From CAYRML01 sp964425485 (lineage in GTDB: Bacteria > Bacillota > Dehalobacteriia > UBA4068), in assembly GCA_964425485.1 (NCBI GenBank), contig CAYRML010000055.1, positions 1 through 9,985 of the forward strand: DNA of 9,985 bases. The letters run 5' to 3'. How positions within the stretch are numbered: position 1 is the stretch's first letter; every line of letters begins with the position of its first letter. The notes below the pieces were generated by a model that was not told where the DNA came from, did no database searches, and saw only the letters and a program-made list of their open reading frames with translations. This document shows positions 6,726 through 9,985 of this stretch, in pieces. The translations under genes and the position numbers were made by a program.

Positions 6726-6734
6726 AGGGGGGGG
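6726..6734 (+). promoter_or_regulatory. Unusual ribosome binding site containing an eight-G run
   Basis: AGGGGGGGG precedes the ATG at 6742 by 7 nt and follows the previous stop directly. It can pair with the anti-Shine-Dalgarno only in part, through a GGGG or AGGG register. A run of eight G is prone to replication or sequencing slippage, which would change the spacer rather than any reading frame. Confidence 0.65.
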
Positions 6735-6741
6735 CTAATAA

Positions 6742-7068
6742 ATGAATATGTCGAATTTATTGCTTACTCCGCCCATAACTTTTGTCATTTTTTTAGTATT
6801 GGGATTACTTATATCATATTTGGGCAGTCTAATTCAAGCAAAGGGTAAAGAGTCTGCCGGAAAATTGACGTCTTATGCCTGTGGTCAATCCGATGTGCCG
6901 AACCATGTCAGCCCGGATTATTCGCAATTTTTCCCATATGCTTTTTTCTTTACTATTATGCATATCTTGGTATTGGTCCTGGCGACTTTGCCAGGAGATG
7001 TAGTGCTTTTGCCCATCATTTACTTGGTCGTGGGCGTGATGGCCTTGATCATTTTGTTCCGGAGGTAG
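6742..7068 (+). CDS. NuoA-like membrane subunit lacking the usual acidic pair
   Basis: A 108-aa protein with three hydrophobic helices, matching NuoA (complex I chain 3) in size and layout. NuoA sits where the membrane arm meets the quinone or catalytic module. The loop signature, YECG in complex I, reads SYACGQ at about 44-49. It is followed by a charged and aromatic stretch and the second helix. In E. coli NuoA this helix contains FFVIFDVEAL with conserved Asp79 and Glu81; the aligned segment here is FFFTIMHILVL, giving His and Leu. The ribosome site is the eight-G run upstream. The next gene starts 4 nt after the stop. NuoA is not a standard subunit of formate hydrogenlyase or Ech, so its presence beside a genuine hydrogenase head is notable. 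The family is likely, but divergence lowers confidence a little. Confidence 0.82.
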   Translation: MNMSNLLLTPPITFVIFLVLGLLISYLGSLIQAKGKESAGKLTSYACGQSDVPNHVSPDYSQFFPYAFFFTIMHILVLVLATLPGDVVLLPIIYLVVGVMALIILFRR

Positions 7069-7072
7069 TGAA

Positions 7073-7624
7073 ATGTCCAGAAATATAATTGATAAAGCCA
7101 TAGATTGGGCAAGACGCAAATCTCCTTGGATCATCCATTTCAATGCCGGCGCTTGCAATGGCTGTGATATCGAAGTGGTGGATGCCTTAACCCCCCGCTA
7201 TGATCTGGAGCGTCTGGGTATGCTTTTGCGTGGTTCCCCGCGCCATGCCGATGTTTTGGTCTGCACCGGTGCCGTCACTTTGCAGACACGCGACCGGCTT
7301 AAAAGGATATATGAACAAATGCCGGAGCCGAAATTTGTTTTGGCGGTCGGCACCTGCGCCTGTTCCGGCGGTATTTTCAGTGATTGCTATTGTGTAAGCG
7401 GCGGTATCGATACAGTGGTACCTGTGTCTGCTTATATACCGGGCTGTGCTGCCCGTCCGGAGGCTATTCTCGATGCCGTGGCTAAGCTTTTAGCCGAATT
7501 AGAGCAGCAGGAGAGAGAGGCTGACAAAAGGCCGTCTTTGGATGATGACGATTATATTGCCACTCTTGATAAATTGTCGGCCGAAGAGATTAAACAGCTA
7601 CAAGAGAAGGAGGAAACAGAATGA
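7073..7624 (+). CDS. Group 4 [NiFe]-hydrogenase small subunit (NuoB/EchC/HycG-like)
   Basis: The 183-aa subunit should hold the proximal [4Fe-4S] cluster next to the nickel site. Cluster ligands are visible: Cys28 and Cys31 in GACNGCDIE, Cys95 in GTCACSGG and Cys125 in PGCAARPE. The CxxC spacing and the NGCDIE sequence are typical of energy-converting hydrogenases. Complex I NuoB has adjacent cysteines (CC) instead, so this supports hydrogenase over quinone reductase. Three further Cys (97, 105, 107) are close by. After the globular domain comes a charged tail of about 40 residues (142-183) with four consecutive Asp and many Glu/Lys, absent from compact EchC-type proteins as I know them. GGAGG at 7061-7065 is 7 nt before the ATG. 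The stop overlaps the next start in ATGA, preceded by AAGGAGG (7607-7613). Confidence 0.95.
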   Translation: MSRNIIDKAIDWARRKSPWIIHFNAGACNGCDIEVVDALTPRYDLERLGMLLRGSPRHADVLVCTGAVTLQTRDRLKRIYEQMPEPKFVLAVGTCACSGGIFSDCYCVSGGIDTVVPVSAYIPGCAARPEAILDAVAKLLAELEQQEREADKRPSLDDDDYIATLDKLSAEEIKQLQEKEETE

Positions 7625-8166
7625 GCAGAGCGGAAGAGATCAAAGCTCAATTAGAGGGAAAATTTTCTGTGCTGGCTGATAAAATTACTGTTTCCCCCAG
7701 CAACAGGATATATTGCCAACCCGTAGACAGAGCCGATTTTTCTAATATACTGGATTATTTATTTACAGAGATGAAATATGATTTTTTACATGTGGTCATC
7801 GGTCTGCATGTGGGGGATAATCTGGAATTTGCTTATGTTATCTCCAATCGTGAAGACCGGCTGCTGTTATCGCTGAAGCAATTTGCCCCTATCTCCGACC
7901 CTGTCATTAAGACCGTGACCGACAAATATCCCAGTGCCTTGTGGCATGAAAGGGAATTGGTCGATCTTTTTGGCGCTGTTGTGGAAGGACTGCCACCGGG
8001 CTTGACCTATCCTTTGCCGGACGGTTGGCCTAAAGGCAATTATCCTTTACGCAAGGATTGGAAAGTGGAATATTTTGACAGGGAAACAATGACCTATAAT
8101 CCCCCTCAACCGCAAGCCGAGGCGGAAGCGGAAAAACCCTCGCATGAGTCTTTGTCGGAAGAGTAG
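7621..8166 (+). CDS. NuoC-like subunit (30 kDa family, EchD/HycE-N-terminal type)
   Basis: A 181-aa soluble protein of the complex I 30-kDa family, which helps hold the catalytic head on the membrane arm and binds no cofactor itself. The family signature is clear at about 108-144: LWHERELVDLFGAVVEG, then YPLPDGWP and GNYPLRKDW. In formate hydrogenlyase this domain is fused to the large subunit (HycE); here it is a separate gene, as in Ech and in many complex I operons. The C-terminal 22 or so residues (PPQPQAEAEAEK onward) are proline- and glutamate-rich and probably disordered. The start overlaps the small-subunit stop and has a strong AAGGAGG site 7 nt upstream. The next gene begins 16 nt downstream. 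Confidence 0.93.
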   Translation: MSRAEEIKAQLEGKFSVLADKITVSPSNRIYCQPVDRADFSNILDYLFTEMKYDFLHVVIGLHVGDNLEFAYVISNREDRLLLSLKQFAPISDPVIKTVTDKYPSALWHERELVDLFGAVVEGLPPGLTYPLPDGWPKGNYPLRKDWKVEYFDRETMTYNPPQPQAEAEAEKPSHESLSEE

Positions 8167-8170
8167 GCAA

Positions 8171-8176
8171 AAGGAG
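8171..8176 (+). promoter_or_regulatory. Ribosome binding site that fixes the large-subunit start at 8183
   Basis: AAGGAG is 6 nt before the ATG at 8183, whose product begins MSKKIVIPIGPQHPA, the expected N-terminus of the family. The longer frame from 8144 would add 13 residues overlapping the NuoC-like gene and lacks a comparable site. Confidence 0.8.
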
Positions 8177-8182
8177 ACTGCT

Positions 8183-9403
8183 ATGAGTAAAAAAATCGTT
8201 ATCCCCATAGGTCCGCAGCACCCAGCTTTGAAGGAGCCCAGTTGCTTCACCATCACCCTGGAGGGTGAAAAAGTTGTGCAAGCAGTGGTAGGTGTCGGCT
8301 ATAATCATCGAGGGCTGGAAAAATCCTGCGAATCGAGAAATTATATACAAGCGCTCTATATCATAGAACGTGTCTGTGGTATTTGCTCCCATGCCCATAG
8401 CACCCTCTTTTTACAGGCTGTGGAAGAATTGGCCGGGGTGGAAATATCCAGGCGGGCCAAATATATCAGATGCTTGATGGGAGAGCTGGAAAGGCTGCAT
8501 AGTCATTTGCTGTGGTTGGGCGTGGCCGGGCATGAGATTGGATTTGATACATTGTTCATGTATAGCTGGCGCGATCGGGAAAGAGTACTGGATGTTCTGG
8601 CCACTCTGGGCGGTAATCGCGTCAATTATGGCATCAATACTCCCGGTGGTGTGCGCCGTGATATAGATCCCGACTATATGCAAGAGATCAAAAAAATGGT
8701 TGATCAATTAGACGAACAGCTCAACTATTATATTGAATTAGCCATGACAGAAACAACTTTGGAAGCCCGTTTATCCAATATTGGCAGGCTGACGCATGAT
8801 GAATGTCTTTATTATGGCGCAGTGGGCCCGGTGGCCAGAGCTGCCGGTGTGGCGGAAGATATACGCAAAACCGACCCTTATGCCGCCTATATGGAAATTC
8901 CTTTTGATGTGATAACGGATGAGCATGCTGATGTTTTCGGCCGTACCGTAGTGCGCCTTTTGGAAATGAAGGAAAGCATCAAGATCATACGCTATATCAT
9001 TGCCAATATTCCGGATGGGGAAATAGTGGTCAAAGTGCCGCGCAAAATACCTGCCGGAGAATGTATCAGCCGTTATGAGGCGCCCCGTGGCGAAGATATG
9101 CATTTTGTCAAATCTAATGGCACGGATATGCCCGAAAGGGTGCGCGTGCGTGCTCCCTCGGAGGCAAATTGGCATGGTATGGCCCATATGCTGGAGGGCG
9201 ATTATCTGGCTGATGTTCCTATCATTGTGGCAGCTATTGATCCTTGCTATTCTTGCACGGACAGAGCTGTGGTGCTTGATGACCGCAATACCGGCAAAAC
9301 GACACTGATGGACTGGAAAAATTTACGTCAATACAGTATTGATTGGTATAAAAAACGGGGTATAGATGCTACCCAAATAAAACTCCCCACCAAACTATTA
9401 TAA
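8183..9403 (+). CDS. Group 4 [NiFe]-hydrogenase catalytic large subunit (NuoD/EchE/HycE-like)
   Basis: The 406-aa subunit should carry the Ni-Fe(CN)2CO site that makes or oxidises H2. All four nickel-ligand cysteines are present: Cys65 and Cys68 in ERVCGICSHAH (62-72) near the N-terminus, and Cys355 and Cys358 in DPCYSCTDR (353-361) near the C-terminus. Glu62, just before RVCGIC, is the usual proton-relay glutamate. NuoD of complex I has lost these cysteines, so this is a true hydrogenase. A 45-residue extension follows Arg361. In E. coli HycE the same sequence is cut after Arg537 by the HycI protease once nickel is inserted, so proteolytic maturation is likely here too. HypB, encoded upstream, would serve nickel insertion. 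The start is set by the ribosome site 8171-8176. Identification as a group 4 hydrogenase is firm; the exact subgroup (Hyf/Hyc-like or Ech-like) needs a tree. Confidence 0.96.
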   Translation: MSKKIVIPIGPQHPALKEPSCFTITLEGEKVVQAVVGVGYNHRGLEKSCESRNYIQALYIIERVCGICSHAHSTLFLQAVEELAGVEISRRAKYIRCLMGELERLHSHLLWLGVAGHEIGFDTLFMYSWRDRERVLDVLATLGGNRVNYGINTPGGVRRDIDPDYMQEIKKMVDQLDEQLNYYIELAMTETTLEARLSNIGRLTHDECLYYGAVGPVARAAGVAEDIRKTDPYAAYMEIPFDVITDEHADVFGRTVVRLLEMKESIKIIRYIIANIPDGEIVVKVPRKIPAGECISRYEAPRGEDMHFVKSNGTDMPERVRVRAPSEANWHGMAHMLEGDYLADVPIIVAAIDPCYSCTDRAVVLDDRNTGKTTLMDWKNLRQYSIDWYKKRGIDATQIKLPTKLL

Positions 9404-9440
9404 AATTTTTCAGCTTTTAGGGGAAGAAAGGTAATCACTG

Positions 9441-9985
9441 ATGGCGCTTTCGATATTCCACATTTTAATATTCCCCGGCTTTCTCTTTCTGGCCACTTAT
9501 GCCCTGATCTTTGAATTTTGGGATCGCAGGATATATGCCAGATTGCAAAACCGGCAGGGGCCGCCGTGGTTTCAGCCGACGGCCGACTTTATCAAATTGA
9601 TGGGCAAAGAAACTATTGTGCCTAATGATGCGGATAAGTCGGTCTTTAAGGCTTTGCCGATTTTTGCTTTTGCTGCGGTCAATACGGCCTTTTTATACAT
9701 ACCTGTTTGGGGCGTCGATTCTCTTTATTATTTCGGCGGTGACCTGATAGTGGTATTGTATCTTTTGACTATTCCCACGCTGACCTTTTTCTTGGCCGGC
9801 TGGTTTTCGACCAGTGTCTTTGCGACTATTGGCTCCATTCGTGCCATGACCCAGCTCTTCTCTTATGAAGTTCCGCTCTTTATGGCTTTGCTGGCGCCCG
9901 CCATTTTGGCCGATACCTGGTCAATTTCCGGCATTGCGCAATTTTACTGGCAGCATCCGCTCTATATCCTGATTAATATACCGGC
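9441..9985 (+). CDS. NuoH-like (HycD/EchB) membrane subunit, 5' part cut by window end
   Basis: The frame is open from the ATG at 9441 to the last base, giving 181 residues of a protein usually about 300 aa long. The NuoH/HycD family anchors the catalytic head in the membrane and forms the start of the proton path. After a first helix (about 5-25) comes EFWDRRIYARLQNRQGPP (25-42), then QPTADFIKLMGKE (45-57), the cytoplasmic loop shared by NuoH, HycD and EchB. The GPPWFQP form is closer to hydrogenase versions than to the GPNRVG form of complex I. SIRAMTQLFSYEVP (132-145), with Glu143, matches the conserved SxRAxxQxxSYExP loop. AAAGGT at about 9427-9432 lies 8 nt upstream, and the gene begins 37 nt after the large-subunit stop. 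A NuoI-like ferredoxin gene would be expected next, beyond the window. Confidence 0.93.
   Translation, partial: MALSIFHILIFPGFLFLATYALIFEFWDRRIYARLQNRQGPPWFQPTADFIKLMGKETIVPNDADKSVFKALPIFAFAAVNTAFLYIPVWGVDSLYYFGGDLIVVLYLLTIPTLTFFLAGWFSTSVFATIGSIRAMTQLFSYEVPLFMALLAPAILADTWSISGIAQFYWQHPLYILINIP

Noticed and set aside
8771..9187. 138-residue minus-strand frame opposite the hydrogenase large subunit
   Set aside because: It is His- and Arg-rich with no known motif and lies wholly within a highly conserved catalytic gene.
1..9985. CRISPR arrays, insertion sequences, tRNA or rRNA genes
   Set aside because: I saw no regularly spaced repeats, transposase motifs, flanking inverted repeats or RNA-gene signatures.

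Overview
The window is part of an anaerobic energy-conservation locus. It holds the end of a [NiFe]-hydrogenase maturation operon, followed by most of an operon for a membrane-bound, complex I-like group 4 [NiFe] hydrogenase. All genes are on the + strand. Strong purine-rich Shine-Dalgarno sites, moderate GC in the genes, a very AT-rich intergenic region and a textbook sigma-A type promoter suggest an anaerobic member of the Bacillota (Firmicutes). I cannot place it more precisely from sequence alone.

Region 1 (1-698): the 3' part of hypB, the GTPase that helps insert nickel into hydrogenases, then a small acylphosphatase-fold gene that starts with TTG two bases after the hypB stop. The acylphosphatase keeps its phosphate-loop arginine but carries tyrosine where the catalytic asparagine is expected.

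Region 2 (699-1059): an AT-rich intergenic region of about 360 bp with no convincing gene. It contains a near-consensus promoter (TTGACG, 17 bp, TATAAT), several short perfect dyads upstream of it and a leader of about 60 nt.

Region 3 (1060-9985): a tightly packed operon of ten genes, the last cut by the window edge. The order is three antiporter-like proton-channel subunits (NuoM/L-like 474 aa, NuoL-like 619 aa, MrpD/NuoN-like 514 aa), NuoJ-like, NuoK-like, NuoA-like, hydrogenase small subunit (NuoB-like), NuoC-like, hydrogenase large subunit (NuoD-like) and NuoH-like (partial). Adjacent genes overlap by a few bases or lie 4-37 nt apart, so they are probably co-transcribed.

How they work together (inference from the families): the small and large subunits form a catalytic head that exchanges electrons with protons or H2. 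The large subunit has all four nickel-ligand cysteines, and the small subunit has the spaced CxxC motif of hydrogenases instead of the adjacent CC of complex I. NuoC- and NuoH-like subunits couple this head to a membrane arm of J, K, A and three antiporter-like subunits, which would move H+ or Na+. The NADH module (NuoEFG) is not in the window, and the NuoI-like ferredoxin subunit is not seen but could lie just downstream. The most notable points are the full complex I-type membrane arm, including NuoA, joined to an intact hydrogenase head; the loss of the usual acidic pair in that NuoA; and the acylphosphatase with an altered active site beside hypB.
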